NCBI RefSeq assembly: GCF_945836005.1
Contig: NZ_OX241534.1
Location: forward strand, 372,001 to 436,000
Direction of reading: 5' to 3'
Source of the DNA: Candidatus Nitrosacidococcus sp. I8
GTDB taxonomy: Bacteria > Pseudomonadota > Gammaproteobacteria > Nitrosococcales > Nitrosococcaceae
DNA length: 64,000 nucleotides
Shown here: positions 9,189 through 19,015 of the stretch, one piece after another
Layout: every line of letters begins with the position of its first letter
Position numbering within the stretch: position 1 is the first letter of the stretch
Translations under genes and position numbers: made by a program
Notes under the pieces: generated by a model
The model's database searches: none
What the model saw: the letters and a program-made list of their open reading frames with translations, nothing else
Told to the model about the DNA's origin: nothing

Positions 9189-10079
9189 ATGAACTACCCC
9201 GCTATAGATCACTTTATTGGTCATACCCCTTTAGTAAAATTACAAAGGCTATTTGAGAATACTAATAACAACACGATTTTACTAAAACTAGAGGGTAATA
9301 ATCCTGCAGGATCAGTTAAGGATCGCCCGGCAATGAATATGATCCAGCAGGCAGAAAAAAGAGGGGAAATTAAACGTGGAGATACTTTAATTGAAGCTAC
9401 CAGTGGAAATACTGGAATTGCCCTTGCAATGGCTACAGCAATAAAGGGTTATAAGATGATTCTTATCATGCCAGAAAATATGAGCATGGAGCGTCAATCA
9501 ATTATGAAAGCTTTTGGGGCTGAAATTATTCTAGTATCTCAACAAGAAGGCATGGAAGGAGCTAGAGATCTTGCATTAAAAATGCAAGCAGAAGGAAAAG
9601 GAAAGGTATTAGATCAATTTTCCAATGAGGATAACCCAAATGCCCACTACTATAGTACAGGCCCTGAAATTTGGGAGGCTACAAAAGGTAAAATTACCCA
9701 TTTTGTAAGTGCTATGGGCACGACAGGAACGATTATGGGTGTTTCTCATTTTTTAAAGGAAAAAAATACAGCAATTAAAATTATTGGAGTTCAGCCAATA
9801 GAAGGAGCGAGCATCCCTGGAATTCGCCGCTGGTCAGAAGCCTATTTACCCAAGATTTATAACCCTACTGCAGTTAATGAAATTATTGATATATCTCAGC
9901 AAGAAGCAGAGGAAGTTACTCGAAATCTTGCTTGCCAAGAAGGAATTTTTGCTGGTATTTCTTCAGGTGGTGCAGTTGCAGCAGCACTACGTTTAGCTAA
10001 AACAATACATGATAGTACTATTGTGACTGTAGTTTGCGATCGAGGGGACCGCTATCTTTCTACGTCTATTTTTTCCTAG
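9189..10079 (+). CDS. cysM: Cysteine synthase B (O-acetylserine sulfhydrylase)
   Basis: PLP enzyme that makes cysteine from O-acetylserine and sulfide or thiosulfate. The 296-residue protein has the PLP-lysine motif NPAGSVKDRPA, the substrate loop EATSGNTGIALAM, the phosphate-binding GTTGTIMG and SSGGAVAAAL. The stretch IPGIRRWSEAYLP is typical of CysM rather than CysK, which supports the B-type call. The ATG at 9189 is 12 bases after the acpS stop, so it probably belongs to the recO-pdxJ-acpS transcript. Confidence 0.9.
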   Translation: MNYPAIDHFIGHTPLVKLQRLFENTNNNTILLKLEGNNPAGSVKDRPAMNMIQQAEKRGEIKRGDTLIEATSGNTGIALAMATAIKGYKMILIMPENMSMERQSIMKAFGAEIILVSQQEGMEGARDLALKMQAEGKGKVLDQFSNEDNPNAHYYSTGPEIWEATKGKITHFVSAMGTTGTIMGVSHFLKEKNTAIKIIGVQPIEGASIPGIRRWSEAYLPKIYNPTAVNEIIDISQQEAEEVTRNLACQEGIFAGISSGGAVAAALRLAKTIHDSTIVTVVCDRGDRYLSTSIFS

Positions 10080-10142
10080 ACAAACCTCTAAAGCTCTAAT
10101 TTAAACATATCCCATCTTTACTTTTGGGTAAATTATATATCT

Positions 10143-10625
10143 ATGAAAGATGCTATAAAAACAATTGTGGGCAGCTACTCAGCAGAAGATCTACGAGTGG
10201 GCATTGTTGCTGCACAGTTCAATGAGTTTATTGTAACAAATTTACTGAATAGTGCTATTGACACTTTACTTCGTCATGGAGGCAATCCTCAGAATATCAC
10301 CGTAGTTAGAGTTCCTGGTGCATTTGAGCTTCCATTAGGAATACAAGCATTAGCTAAACAGGGAGCGTTTGATGCGATCATTGCTTTAGGGGTAGTCATT
10401 AGGGGTTCTACTCCCCATTTTGATTACGTAGCAGGAGAGTGTAGCAAAGGAATAAGCAAATTATCATTGCAGTACAGCTTACCAATAGGGTTTGGTGTAT
10501 TGACGGTGAATACTATTGAGCAAGCCATTGAGAGGGCAGGAACTAAAGCTGGAAATAAAGGTGCAGATGCAGTGATTTCTGCTATTGAAATGGCAAGTGT
10601 ATTACGGCAAATTAACAATGCTTAA
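10143..10625 (+). CDS. ribH: 6,7-dimethyl-8-ribityllumazine synthase
   Basis: Joins 5-amino-6-ribitylaminouracil with 3,4-dihydroxy-2-butanone 4-phosphate, the penultimate step of riboflavin synthesis. The 160-residue protein has the hallmark blocks VAAQFNEFI, VPGAFELPLGIQAL, ALGVVIRGSTPHFDYV and the C-terminal GNKGADAVISAIEMA. Its last eight bases overlap the nusB-thiL start, the conserved ribH-nusB arrangement. The other riboflavin genes are at 30.7 kb (ribF) and 36.9-39.8 kb. Confidence 0.95.
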   Translation: MKDAIKTIVGSYSAEDLRVGIVAAQFNEFIVTNLLNSAIDTLLRHGGNPQNITVVRVPGAFELPLGIQALAKQGAFDAIIALGVVIRGSTPHFDYVAGECSKGISKLSLQYSLPIGFGVLTVNTIEQAIERAGTKAGNKGADAVISAIEMASVLRQINNA

Positions 10626-12186
10626 AAGAACAAATGCTAGAATTTCTGCAGTGCAAGGTCTTTATCAATGGCATCTTACTGATCAAGATATTAATTTAAA
10701 TGAAGTTGAATTATCAGATTTTATTCTTGAACAGAATAAATCTCAAGGTAGTATTGATAAAAACTATGGTGAAAAAATTCTTAAAGGAGTACTCCAAAAT
10801 AAAAATCAATTAGATGAGCAAATGAGACCTTTTTTAGATCGGTCTATTGATGCTCTTAATCCTATTGAATATGCTATTTTAAGAGTGGGAATTTTTGAAT
10901 TACTTTTTTGTACCGATACTCCTTATCGAGTAGTACTGAATGAAGCTACTGAGTTAGCGAAAATATTGGGAGCGGAAAAAAGCCACCGCTATATTAATGC
11001 AGTCTTAGATAAAGTAGCTCGCCAGCAAAATTTAGCTGAAAAACAAAAAAATCAACAAAGTAAAAATGAAATATTATTAGCAGATCAAAATAATTTGAAT
11101 ATCAATCCACAGATACAAGAGAGTGCAGAAAAGCTAGCTTCTAGTACTCCCCTACCAACACCAAAATTTCAAGAAATACCTCATAATAAGGAAAAAGATG
11201 CTGATCCTACTAGCTCTAATCAAGAGCCCCTAGATGAATTTTCTATAATAAAACAATTTTTTACCCGTAATACTTATTCTCGAAGAGATGTAACGCTTGG
11301 CATCGGAGATGACTGTGCCTTGGTAACTGTACCAGAAAATTATGAGTTAGCATTAACAATAGATACCTTAATAGAAGGTGTGCATTTTACTAAGAGCACA
11401 CACCCTGAAGCATTAGGTCATAAAGCACTCGCTGTAGGGTTAAGTGATTTAGCAGCAATGGGGGCAACCCCTGCTTGGGCTACTTTGGCACTTACGATAC
11501 CCACCCCTAATACTAAATGGCTTACTCAATTTTCTCAGGGAATAAGTAATCTTTTGGAAAAATATAAAGTGCAGCTTATTGGGGGAGATACTACTCGGGG
11601 GGAAATTTTAACAATTACCTTACAACTCCATGGATTTGTTCCTAAAGGGAAAGCATTAAGACGAGATAAAGCTCAAGTAGGAGATAAAATTTATATAACT
11701 GGTACTTTAGGTAATGCAGGGCTTGCACTACAGGCTAGATTAGGTAAGGTAGTACCTACCCAAGAAGTATTATCTCACATTAATCGTTCTTTAGATTGGC
11801 CACAACCTAGAGTTTTGGAAGCTCTTACTTTACGACCTTTAGCCCATGCTGCTATAGATATTTCAGATGGTCTTATCGCAGATTTGGAACATATTCTAAT
11901 TGCAAGTAAAGTTGGAGCCGCAATTAATGTGGACTCTATTCCTATTTCTAATTTCATTAAAACCACTGTAGGGCATGATGAAGCGCTTACGATAGCACTT
12001 ACTGCTGGAGATGATTATGAGCTTTGTATTGTTGCCCCAGATCATGCACCTATAGAATCTGTTTTATCCGAATTTGATTGTCCATGTACTTTTATTGGTG
12101 TTATTGAGGAAAATCAGGGATTACGTTGCTGTAGAAGTGACGGTACTCCATTTTCTCCTAAATCTAAGGGTTATCAGCATTTTTAA
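10618..12186 (+). CDS. nusB-thiL: NusB-ThiL fusion: antitermination factor joined to thiamine-monophosphate kinase
   Basis: One uninterrupted frame of 522 codons holds two proteins usually made separately. Residues ~1-139 are NusB, the rRNA antitermination and ribosome-maturation factor (RISAVQGLYQWHLT; PYRVVLNEATELAKILGAEK). Residues ~140-205 form a polar Gln/Asn/Lys/Glu/Pro-rich linker. Residues ~206-522 are ThiL, which phosphorylates thiamine monophosphate (VTLGIGDDCALV, LSDLAAMGATPAWATLAL, LIGGDTTRGE, AIDISDGLIADLEHI). No ATG, GTG or TTG lies in frame at the usual ThiL start, so separate ThiL initiation looks unlikely. The start at 10618 overlaps ribH. It is possible that the chimera is cleaved in the linker. 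Confidence 0.85.
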   Translation: MLKRTNARISAVQGLYQWHLTDQDINLNEVELSDFILEQNKSQGSIDKNYGEKILKGVLQNKNQLDEQMRPFLDRSIDALNPIEYAILRVGIFELLFCTDTPYRVVLNEATELAKILGAEKSHRYINAVLDKVARQQNLAEKQKNQQSKNEILLADQNNLNINPQIQESAEKLASSTPLPTPKFQEIPHNKEKDADPTSSNQEPLDEFSIIKQFFTRNTYSRRDVTLGIGDDCALVTVPENYELALTIDTLIEGVHFTKSTHPEALGHKALAVGLSDLAAMGATPAWATLALTIPTPNTKWLTQFSQGISNLLEKYKVQLIGGDTTRGEILTITLQLHGFVPKGKALRRDKAQVGDKIYITGTLGNAGLALQARLGKVVPTQEVLSHINRSLDWPQPRVLEALTLRPLAHAAIDISDGLIADLEHILIASKVGAAINVDSIPISNFIKTTVGHDEALTIALTAGDDYELCIVAPDHAPIESVLSEFDCPCTFIGVIEENQGLRCCRSDGTPFSPKSKGYQHF

Positions 12187-12221
12187 TAATAGAGGTTATG
12201 TTGTAGGGTATTTATTATATT

Positions 12222-12989
12222 TCAATAATGATCCCCGGGTCTTATCGTAAGCACTTCAAATCCATCTCTAGTTACTAAAATAGTGTGCTCCCATTGGGCA
12301 GAAAGACTATGATCTTTTGTCACTACTGTCCAATTATCCGATAATACTTTTATATGGCGTTTGCCTACATTTACCATGGGTTCTATGGTAAATATCATCC
12401 CTTCTTCTAATCTAAGTTGAGTACCAGGGATACCATAGTGAAGTACTTGAGGATCTTCATGAAAAAATCGACCAATTCCATGTCCGCAAAACTCCCTTAC
12501 GATAGAATAGTTATTATTTTCTGCATAAGTTTGAATTGCATGCCCAATATCTCCTAAATAAACGCCTGGTTTTATCATTTCTATGCCAATGCACATACAT
12601 TCATAGCTTATTTGTGTAATCCGCTTAGCAATGGTGCTGGGTTCACCTACAAAAAACATTTTACTTGTATCGCCGTGGTAACCATCTTTAATAACGGTAA
12701 TATCAACATTAATAATATCCCCTTTTTTTAGTTGCTTTTTATTGGGTATACCATGGCATACAACATAGTTTACTGAAGTACAAATTGACTTTGGAAATCC
12801 ATGGTAGTTTAAAGGAGCTGGAATTGCCTGTTGTGTATTAGTTATATACTCATGGCAAATGTTATTTAACTCTTCAGTAGTAATTCCTGGTACGATATAA
12901 GGACGAATCATGTATAATACATCAGCTGCAAGGCGACCGGCGATTCGCATCTTTTCAATCTCCTCTGGAGTTTTAATAGTGACTGGCAT
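12222..12989 (-). CDS. map: Methionine aminopeptidase, type I
   Basis: Removes the initiator methionine from new proteins. The 255-residue type Ia protein keeps the five-ligand metal site: Asp residues in NVDITVIKDGYHGDTSK, His in EFCGHGIGRFFHEDP, and Glu in MIFTIEPMV and WEHTILV. It is transcribed divergently from rpsB, the classical gammaproteobacterial map/rpsB-tsf arrangement, with a 220-base intergenic region between the starts. It converges on the nusB-thiL fusion with about 35 bases between the two stops. Confidence 0.95.
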   Translation of the reverse strand: MPVTIKTPEEIEKMRIAGRLAADVLYMIRPYIVPGITTEELNNICHEYITNTQQAIPAPLNYHGFPKSICTSVNYVVCHGIPNKKQLKKGDIINVDITVIKDGYHGDTSKMFFVGEPSTIAKRITQISYECMCIGIEMIKPGVYLGDIGHAIQTYAENNNYSIVREFCGHGIGRFFHEDPQVLHYGIPGTQLRLEEGMIFTIEPMVNVGKRHIKVLSDNWTVVTKDHSLSAQWEHTILVTRDGFEVLTIRPGDHY

Positions 12990-13045
12990 AAGCTAGAGTA
13001 TGCTGATTTCCCTCGTATTGATTATTCCTTGCAAAGGAAATAATT

Positions 13046-13073
13046 TTGATAGTTAATAAGAGCTGCATAATAT
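13046..13073 (+). promoter_or_regulatory. Putative sigma-70 promoter of rpsB-tsf with long leader
   Basis: TTGATA (13046-13051), a 16-base spacer and TAATAT (13068-13073) make a credible promoter in the map-rpsB gap. A start near 13080 would give a leader of about 130 bases before the rpsB ATG. In E. coli the rpsB leader binds S2 for feedback control; a comparable leader length is seen here, but I cannot fold it reliably. Confidence 0.5.
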
Positions 13074-13210
13074 TTTTTTATAGTATAGAATGCAAACTTT
13101 TATCACGAACTAAAATTACACGTATATCGGCACATATCACTAGGGTGCTTCTTAGAAGTCAGTGTATGGGATATACGGAAGAATAACCCAATTTATAGAG
13201 GAATAAAACT

Positions 13211-14011
13211 ATGTCAAATGTAACAATGCGACAAATGCTAGAGGTTGGTGTACATTTTGGGCATCAATCTCGCTATTGGAACCCAAAAATGGCCCCTTAC
13301 ATTTTTGGAAAACGTAATAATATTCATATTATTAATCTAGAGGCAACATTACCTCTTTATATTGAAGCTACGAATTTTCTAGGACAGCTTGCTTCAAATA
13401 GAGGCACTATCCTTTTTGTAGGTACTAAGCGTGCAGCTCAAGATGTTATACAAGAAGAAGCCCAGCGTTGTCGTATGCCTTATATAAATCGTCGATGGCT
13501 TGGCGGTATGCTTACTAATTTCCGTACAGTTCGGCAATCAATAAAACGTCTCAATGATTTAGACGCTATGATTGGTGATGGTAGTTTGGATCGCCTTAAG
13601 AAAAAAGAAGTGCTAATGAAGCATAGAAATAGAGATAAGCTAGATCGAAGCCTAGGCGGGATTAAAAATATGAATCGCCTTCCTGATGCTTTATTTGTCA
13701 TAGATGTGGGTCATGAACGTATTGCAGTAAATGAAGCAACTAAATTAGGAATTCCTGTTATTGCAGTAGTAGATACTAACAATGATCCTAAAAATGTAGA
13801 CTATGTTATTCCGGGAAATGATGATGCAATCAGAGCGATTCGTCTTTATGCTCAAGGCGTTGCCGATGCCATTATAGATGGGCGTACTGCATCACTGACT
13901 CATAGTGCAAATGAGAGTAAGGATGAATTTGTAGAGTTGAATGATTTTAATGAGGAAGAGCCATTTGATAGATCTTTTATAGAAGAGAAAGATGGTGGTA
14001 TGGCATCATAG
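13211..14011 (+). CDS. rpsB: 30S ribosomal protein S2
   Basis: A 266-residue small-subunit protein that binds the 30S platform through S1. Conserved blocks are [24 protein letters not shown] (within the first 35 residues), [22 protein letters not shown] and the [13 protein letters not shown] segment. The acidic tail (from about residue 235) is slightly longer than in E. coli S2. An AGAGGA site precedes ATG 13211. It is followed by tsf after 72 bases, the standard order. Confidence 0.97.
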   Translation: MSNVTMRQMLEVGVHFGHQSRYWNPKMAPYIFGKRNNIHIINLEATLPLYIEATNFLGQLASNRGTILFVGTKRAAQDVIQEEAQRCRMPYINRRWLGGMLTNFRTVRQSIKRLNDLDAMIGDGSLDRLKKKEVLMKHRNRDKLDRSLGGIKNMNRLPDALFVIDVGHERIAVNEATKLGIPVIAVVDTNNDPKNVDYVIPGNDDAIRAIRLYAQGVADAIIDGRTASLTHSANESKDEFVELNDFNEEEPFDRSFIEEKDGGMAS

Positions 14012-14083
14012 ATAGCATCTACTTTAGTATTTTACCTATGTTTACTATTTGATTGTAAGTGTTTTAAGAGAGAGTAGAACTAT

Positions 14084-14968
14084 ATGGCGGTTACAGCAAT
14101 ACAGGTTAAAGAACTACGTGAACGAACCGGGGCTGGTATGATGGAATGTAAGAAAGCCTTAACAGAGGTCCATGGTGATATTGATGCTGCTATTGAGTGG
14201 ATGCGAAAACAAGGATTAGCTAAGGCCGATAAAAAATCAGGCAGAATCGCTGCTGAGGGTATTATTACAATAGAGGTTAGTAATAATAATCATAAAGCGG
14301 TAATCATAGAAGTAAATTCTGAGACTGACTTCGTCGCTAAAAATGATGATTTTTGTCAGTTTGCAGCGAAAACGGCACAAAGAGTTTTAATTTCTAATCC
14401 TAAGACCTTAGATGAATTACTTTCAATGCCTTTAGAAGAAAATAGTCAAAGCATTGATGAGGTTCGTCAAAATTTAATTGCAAAGATTGGTGAAAATATT
14501 AATGTGCGCCGTTTTTCGGTTGTTGAATCTAAGAAAGGATCGGTAGGGTACTATACCCACGGCAATCGAATAGGTGTAATTGTTGCCATGGAAGGAGGCA
14601 ATAGTAATCTTGCAAAAGATATAGCAATGCATATTGCTGCAAGTAAACCTCAGGCAATCAGTAAAGAGGATATTTCTACAGAAGTATTAGATAAAGAACG
14701 GGAAATTATTCTTGCCCAATCAGAGGGGAGTAATAAATCTCCTGAAATTATTGAAAAAATGGTTGAAGGACGATTACAAAAATTCTTAAATGAAGTAACT
14801 TTATTAGGCCAACCCTTTATCAAAGATCCTGATATTAAAGTTGAAAAATTACTTAAAAATGCTCAAGCAAACATTCTACAATTTATACGTCTTGAAGTAG
14901 GTGAAGGAGTTGAAAAAAGAGTATGTGATTTTGCCGAAGAAGTAAGAGATCAAGCTCAAGGAGGTTAA
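14084..14968 (+). CDS. tsf: Elongation factor Ts
   Basis: Nucleotide exchange factor that recycles EF-Tu-GDP. The 294-residue protein has the N-terminal UBA-like domain ([17 protein letters not shown]), the EF-Tu contact motif [12 protein letters not shown] and the core dimerisation region. Length matches typical EF-Ts. The end of the gene carries AAGGAGG, which serves as the ribosome-binding site for pyrH six bases after the tsf stop. Confidence 0.97.
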   Translation: MAVTAIQVKELRERTGAGMMECKKALTEVHGDIDAAIEWMRKQGLAKADKKSGRIAAEGIITIEVSNNNHKAVIIEVNSETDFVAKNDDFCQFAAKTAQRVLISNPKTLDELLSMPLEENSQSIDEVRQNLIAKIGENINVRRFSVVESKKGSVGYYTHGNRIGVIVAMEGGNSNLAKDIAMHIAASKPQAISKEDISTEVLDKEREIILAQSEGSNKSPEIIEKMVEGRLQKFLNEVTLLGQPFIKDPDIKVEKLLKNAQANILQFIRLEVGEGVEKRVCDFAEEVRDQAQGG

Positions 14969-14974
14969 ATTACC

Positions 14975-15703
14975 ATGACTCTAGATAAGAAACCAAAATA
15001 CCGACGTATTTTACTTAAACTAAGCGGTGAAGCTCTGGTAGGAGAAGGAGAGCACGGTATCGATTCTAGAGTTGTTCAAGAAATTGCTCAAGAACTATCT
15101 ACGCTAAATAAGGTAAATATTGAAATTGGGCTAGTTATTGGTGGAGGTAATATTTTTCGTGGTACAGGCTTGACTAATGCAGGTATCGATCGAGTAACTG
15201 CTGATCATATGGGTATGTTAGCCACCGTTATGAATGCACTTGCCCTGCAAAACTCCCTTGATCAGCTAAATGTAGCCTCTCGAGTAATGTCTGCAATCCG
15301 TATTAATCAAGTGTGTGAAGATTATATTCGTCGTCGAGCAGTACGTCATTTAGAAAAAGGGCGAATTGTAATTTTTGCAGCTGGTACAGGTAACCCTTTT
15401 TTTACCACAGATACCGCTGCTAGTCTTAGAGCTATCGAGATAGGAGCAGAATTATTGGTAAAAGCAACAAAGGTAAATGGTATTTATTCTTCAGATCCGT
15501 TTATGAATCCTAATGCAGAGTTTTTTCCTCAGCTAGCTTATGATCAAGTTATTGAGCATAAATTAGGTGTAATGGATGCTACTGCTATTATTATGTGTCG
15601 TGATCATACCTTACCAATACGAGTATTTGACTTTCATAAGACAGGTGATTTACTTCGCATCACCCAAGGAGAAAATATAGGAACCCTAGTTACTAGTGAG
15701 TGA
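14975..15703 (+). CDS. pyrH: Uridylate kinase
   Basis: Phosphorylates UMP to UDP. The 242-residue amino-acid-kinase-fold protein has [20 protein letters not shown] at the N-terminus, the GGGNIFRG phosphate loop, [20 protein letters not shown] and [17 protein letters not shown]. Length is normal. An AAGGAGG site from the end of tsf sits well before the ATG at 14975. It is followed by frr after six bases, as in most bacteria. Confidence 0.97.
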   Translation: MTLDKKPKYRRILLKLSGEALVGEGEHGIDSRVVQEIAQELSTLNKVNIEIGLVIGGGNIFRGTGLTNAGIDRVTADHMGMLATVMNALALQNSLDQLNVASRVMSAIRINQVCEDYIRRRAVRHLEKGRIVIFAAGTGNPFFTTDTAASLRAIEIGAELLVKATKVNGIYSSDPFMNPNAEFFPQLAYDQVIEHKLGVMDATAIIMCRDHTLPIRVFDFHKTGDLLRITQGENIGTLVTSE

Positions 15704-15709
15704 GTAATT

Positions 15710-16267
15710 ATGATTAATGAAATTTGTAAGGATACTACTGATCGAATGGTTAAAAGTATCGAAACATTAAAACTTACTTTTTCTAAACTGCGTGCTAATC
15801 GAGCGCATGCAGGTCTGCTAGACCATATTATGGTTTCATACTATGGAACAGACACGCCACTTAATCAAGTGGCTAATGTTTCTGTTCAGGATTCTAGGAC
15901 TCTTTCCATATCTCCATGGGAAAAACAAATGGTTCCTGCAATTGAAAAAGCAATTATGATTTCTGATCTTGGGCTCAATCCAGTAACCTCTGGTGTAGTG
16001 ATTAGAGTACCTTTACCCCCCCTAACTGAAGAGAGAAGAAGAGATATGGTGCGTATTGTAAAGCAAGAGGCGGAAGCAGCTCGAGTTGCAATACGTAATA
16101 TTAGACGTGATAGTAATCATACAATTAAGGAACTAGTTAAAGAGAAAGAAATCAGTGAAGATGATCAACGGCACGCTGAAGAAACTATCCAAAAAATTAC
16201 TGATAAGTATATCAATGAGGTAGAACAGATTCTGGTTATAAAAGAGCGGGATCTAATGGAAGTCTAG
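15710..16267 (+). CDS. frr: Ribosome recycling factor
   Basis: Splits post-termination ribosomes with EF-G. The 185-residue protein shows the three-helix-bundle blocks [51 protein letters not shown] and the C-terminal repeat of charged helices ending in [10 protein letters not shown]. Length matches the family. Six bases separate it from pyrH and 18 bases from uppS. Confidence 0.97.
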   Translation: MINEICKDTTDRMVKSIETLKLTFSKLRANRAHAGLLDHIMVSYYGTDTPLNQVANVSVQDSRTLSISPWEKQMVPAIEKAIMISDLGLNPVTSGVVIRVPLPPLTEERRRDMVRIVKQEAEAARVAIRNIRRDSNHTIKELVKEKEISEDDQRHAEETIQKITDKYINEVEQILVIKERDLMEV

Positions 16268-16285
16268 CCCATTATTTTTTGTGGG

Positions 16286-17047
16286 ATGGAGAATCAAAAA
16301 GAATTTGCTAAAGTACCTCATCATATTGCCATTATTATGGATGGTAATGGGCGTTGGGCAGAAAATCGAAAACAACCTAGATTTTATGGCCATAAAGTAG
16401 GCGTTGACGCTGCTGAGAAAGTCATTCGTATTTGTACTAGAATAGGTGTAAAAACACTCACTCTTTTTGCATTTAGTAGTGAAAACTGGCACCGACCTTC
16501 ACAAGAAGTTGATGTACTGATGGGGTTATTTAAAACGGTACTTTCAAGTAAAGTAACCCAGTTCCAGAAACAAGGTATTTGCTTTCGGGCTATTGGGGAT
16601 CGTAGTAAATTTTCTAAATCCCTACAAGAAGAAATTAATCGTGCAGAAATACTTACAGCAAATAATAAAAAAATCAATTTGATAATCGCTGCTAATTATG
16701 GGGGTCGTTGGGATATTACTCAAGCGGCAAAACAAATCGCAATAAGTGTGAAAACTAATCTAATCTCACCTGATATGATCACTTCTGAGTTTTTTTCTAA
16801 GCATTTGGCTACAGAGCAATTCTCAGAGCCAGATTTATTTATTCGCACAGGAGGAGAAAAGCGAATCAGCAATTTTTTGCTCTGGCAGCTAGCTTATACT
16901 GAGTTTTATTTTACGGATACCTTATGGCCAGATTTTAGTGAATCTGATTTGATATTAGCAATTGATGATTTTTCTAGACGAGAGCGTCGATTTGGCCAAA
17001 CGTCAAAACAGATAGTATCCGAACCAGCGTGCTCAAGCAAAGATTAA
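16286..17047 (+). CDS. uppS: Undecaprenyl diphosphate synthase (cis-prenyltransferase)
   Basis: Builds the C55 lipid carrier for peptidoglycan and O-antigen from farnesyl diphosphate and isopentenyl diphosphate. The 253-residue protein carries HIAIIMDGNGRWAENRKQ with the catalytic Asp, the conserved FAFSSENWHRPSQEV block and the DLFIRTGGEKRISNFLLWQL motif. ATG 16286 follows GTGGGATGGA. Its last 19 bases overlap cdsA. Its allylic substrate is likely supplied by IspA at 29.4-30.3 kb. Confidence 0.96.
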   Translation: MENQKEFAKVPHHIAIIMDGNGRWAENRKQPRFYGHKVGVDAAEKVIRICTRIGVKTLTLFAFSSENWHRPSQEVDVLMGLFKTVLSSKVTQFQKQGICFRAIGDRSKFSKSLQEEINRAEILTANNKKINLIIAANYGGRWDITQAAKQIAISVKTNLISPDMITSEFFSKHLATEQFSEPDLFIRTGGEKRISNFLLWQLAYTEFYFTDTLWPDFSESDLILAIDDFSRRERRFGQTSKQIVSEPACSSKD

Positions 17048-17853
17048 TAACCGCTGTCTTATTAATACCCCTGATGATAGGGGCTATATATTTTCTCTCT
17101 ACACAAACACTTGCTTTAGTATTTGCCATCATCACTATAATGGGTGCTTGGGAATGGGGGGGATTAATTAAGATTTATACAGCTAAAAATCGGTACCTCT
17201 ATATTGCACTTATTTTACTCTCTCTTCTTATAAGCTGGATTATTCCACTGCAATGGGTACTAATTATAAGTATTATTTGGTGGAATTTTTGCTTACTTCT
17301 TTTGATAAAACCATTTCAAAAGAAAAGTATCTCCCATCCTATATCTAAAATGGAGGGATCTGTTATTGGATTTTTAATACTTGTTCCAGCTTGGCGAGCC
17401 ATAATATACCTTCATTCCTTACCTACTATTGGCTCTAATATAGTACTTTTTTTATTTGCTCTCATATGGTTAGCTGATAGCGGTGCATATATGGCAGGAA
17501 GAAAATTTGGACATACTAAGTTAGCACCAATGCTTAGTCCTGGAAAAACATGGGAAGGAGTCTATGGAGCACTAATAATATGTAGTTTATATTTAGTGGT
17601 AAGTACTCAGTTTTTTGAATTTTCTGGAAAAAAATGGTGGCTTTTTATAGCCCTTGGGTTAGCTACAGTACTATTTTCTATCGTAGGCGATCTATTAGAG
17701 AGTCTTTTTAAGCGGGTAGCTGCAGTTAAAGATAGCAGTAGTCTATTACCTGGTCATGGAGGTATTTTAGATAGGATTGATAGCTTAACTGCAGCAGTAC
17801 CTATATTTACTTTTGGTTTTTTATTATTGGAGCGGTTAGATGATTGGAGTTAG
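17029..17853 (+). CDS. cdsA: Phosphatidate cytidylyltransferase
   Basis: Integral membrane enzyme that makes CDP-diacylglycerol for phospholipids. The 274-residue protein has about seven or eight hydrophobic segments and ends with the family signature region [20 protein letters not shown] followed by [13 protein letters not shown]. It starts with GTG at 17029 inside uppS and overlaps dxr by 14 bases, so the uppS-cdsA-dxr genes are tightly coupled. Confidence 0.95.
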   Translation: MLKQRLITAVLLIPLMIGAIYFLSTQTLALVFAIITIMGAWEWGGLIKIYTAKNRYLYIALILLSLLISWIIPLQWVLIISIIWWNFCLLLLIKPFQKKSISHPISKMEGSVIGFLILVPAWRAIIYLHSLPTIGSNIVLFLFALIWLADSGAYMAGRKFGHTKLAPMLSPGKTWEGVYGALIICSLYLVVSTQFFEFSGKKWWLFIALGLATVLFSIVGDLLESLFKRVAAVKDSSSLLPGHGGILDRIDSLTAAVPIFTFGFLLLERLDDWS

Positions 17854-19015
17854 CATCCTAGGATCAACAGGATCTATTGGTATAAGTACACTTGACGTGC
17901 TTGCTCGCTATCCTGATCGCTATCGAGTTGAAGCACTTTCTGCTAACAACTCTGTTGAAAAACTCTATCAGCAGTGTCTAAAATTTTGCCCTACAAAAGC
18001 AGTTATGGTAAATCCAGATGCAGCTGAGCAATTGCATCAGAAATTGGCTAAAATAGCTCCGGAAATAGAAGTAGAGGCGGGTAGTCATAAGTTAGAAGAA
18101 ATCGCATCCTCACCTAAAACTCATTATGTTATGGCAGCTATTGTAGGTGCTGCAGGATTATTACCTACTTTAGCGGCGGCTCAGGCTGGAAAAAGGGTAT
18201 TACTTGCAAATAAAGAATCTCTAGTGATGAGCGGTCAGCTCTTTATAAATGCTGTTGAAAGAAATAGTGCTGAATTAATTCCTATTGATAGTGAACATAA
18301 TGCCATTTGGCAGTGTATACCTCAAAGGAGTGGTTCTATAGAGCAGAAAGGGATTTGCCGTATCCTGCTCACTGCATCCGGAGGTCCATTTAGAAATAAA
18401 AAACCATCAGAGCTAGAAACTGTAACCCCAGATGAAGCTTGTGCTCATCCTAATTGGGATATGGGACGTAAAATTTCAGTAGACTCAGCATCTATGATGA
18501 ATAAGGGGTTAGAAGTGATTGAAGCCCACTGGTTATTTGGTGCTACTGCTGAACAAATTGAAGTGGTTATTCACCCAGAAAGTGTAATTCACTCTATGGT
18601 AGATTATGCTGATGGATCTGTGTTAGCCCAATTAGGCAACCCAGATATGAGAACCCCTATTGCTAATGGTTTAGCTTGGCCAGATCGCATGGCATCAGGA
18701 GTAATGCCTTTGGACCTATTTAAGATAGGCAAACTCACTTTTTATCCTCCTGATTTTAAACAATTTCCTTGCCTAGATCTTGCTTATACAGCACTTAAAA
18801 AAGGAGGGACTTGTAGTACAATTTTAAATGCAGCTAATGAAGTTGCAGTACAAGCATTTCTCGATCATCAGATCCCATTTACCTATATTCCCCGCTTAAT
18901 CGAATGGGCATTAGGAGAAATAACCTCTACAACGGCTGAATCAGTTGATACGATTTTAACAAGTGATACATTAACGCGGCAGAAAGTTGAAGAACAAATT
19001 TATCGGTGGAAATAA
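17840..19015 (+). CDS. dxr: 1-deoxy-D-xylulose 5-phosphate reductoisomerase
   Basis: First committed enzyme of the MEP isoprenoid pathway; converts DXP to 2-C-methylerythritol 4-phosphate with NADPH. The 391-residue protein has the NADPH loop [25 protein letters not shown], the metal-site motif [12 protein letters not shown] and LTASGGPF, and [20 protein letters not shown]. Length is typical. The ATG is inside cdsA, and its stop is directly followed by the rseP ATG with no gap. Confidence 0.97.
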   Translation: MIGVSILGSTGSIGISTLDVLARYPDRYRVEALSANNSVEKLYQQCLKFCPTKAVMVNPDAAEQLHQKLAKIAPEIEVEAGSHKLEEIASSPKTHYVMAAIVGAAGLLPTLAAAQAGKRVLLANKESLVMSGQLFINAVERNSAELIPIDSEHNAIWQCIPQRSGSIEQKGICRILLTASGGPFRNKKPSELETVTPDEACAHPNWDMGRKISVDSASMMNKGLEVIEAHWLFGATAEQIEVVIHPESVIHSMVDYADGSVLAQLGNPDMRTPIANGLAWPDRMASGVMPLDLFKIGKLTFYPPDFKQFPCLDLAYTALKKGGTCSTILNAANEVAVQAFLDHQIPFTYIPRLIEWALGEITSTTAESVDTILTSDTLTRQKVEEQIYRWK

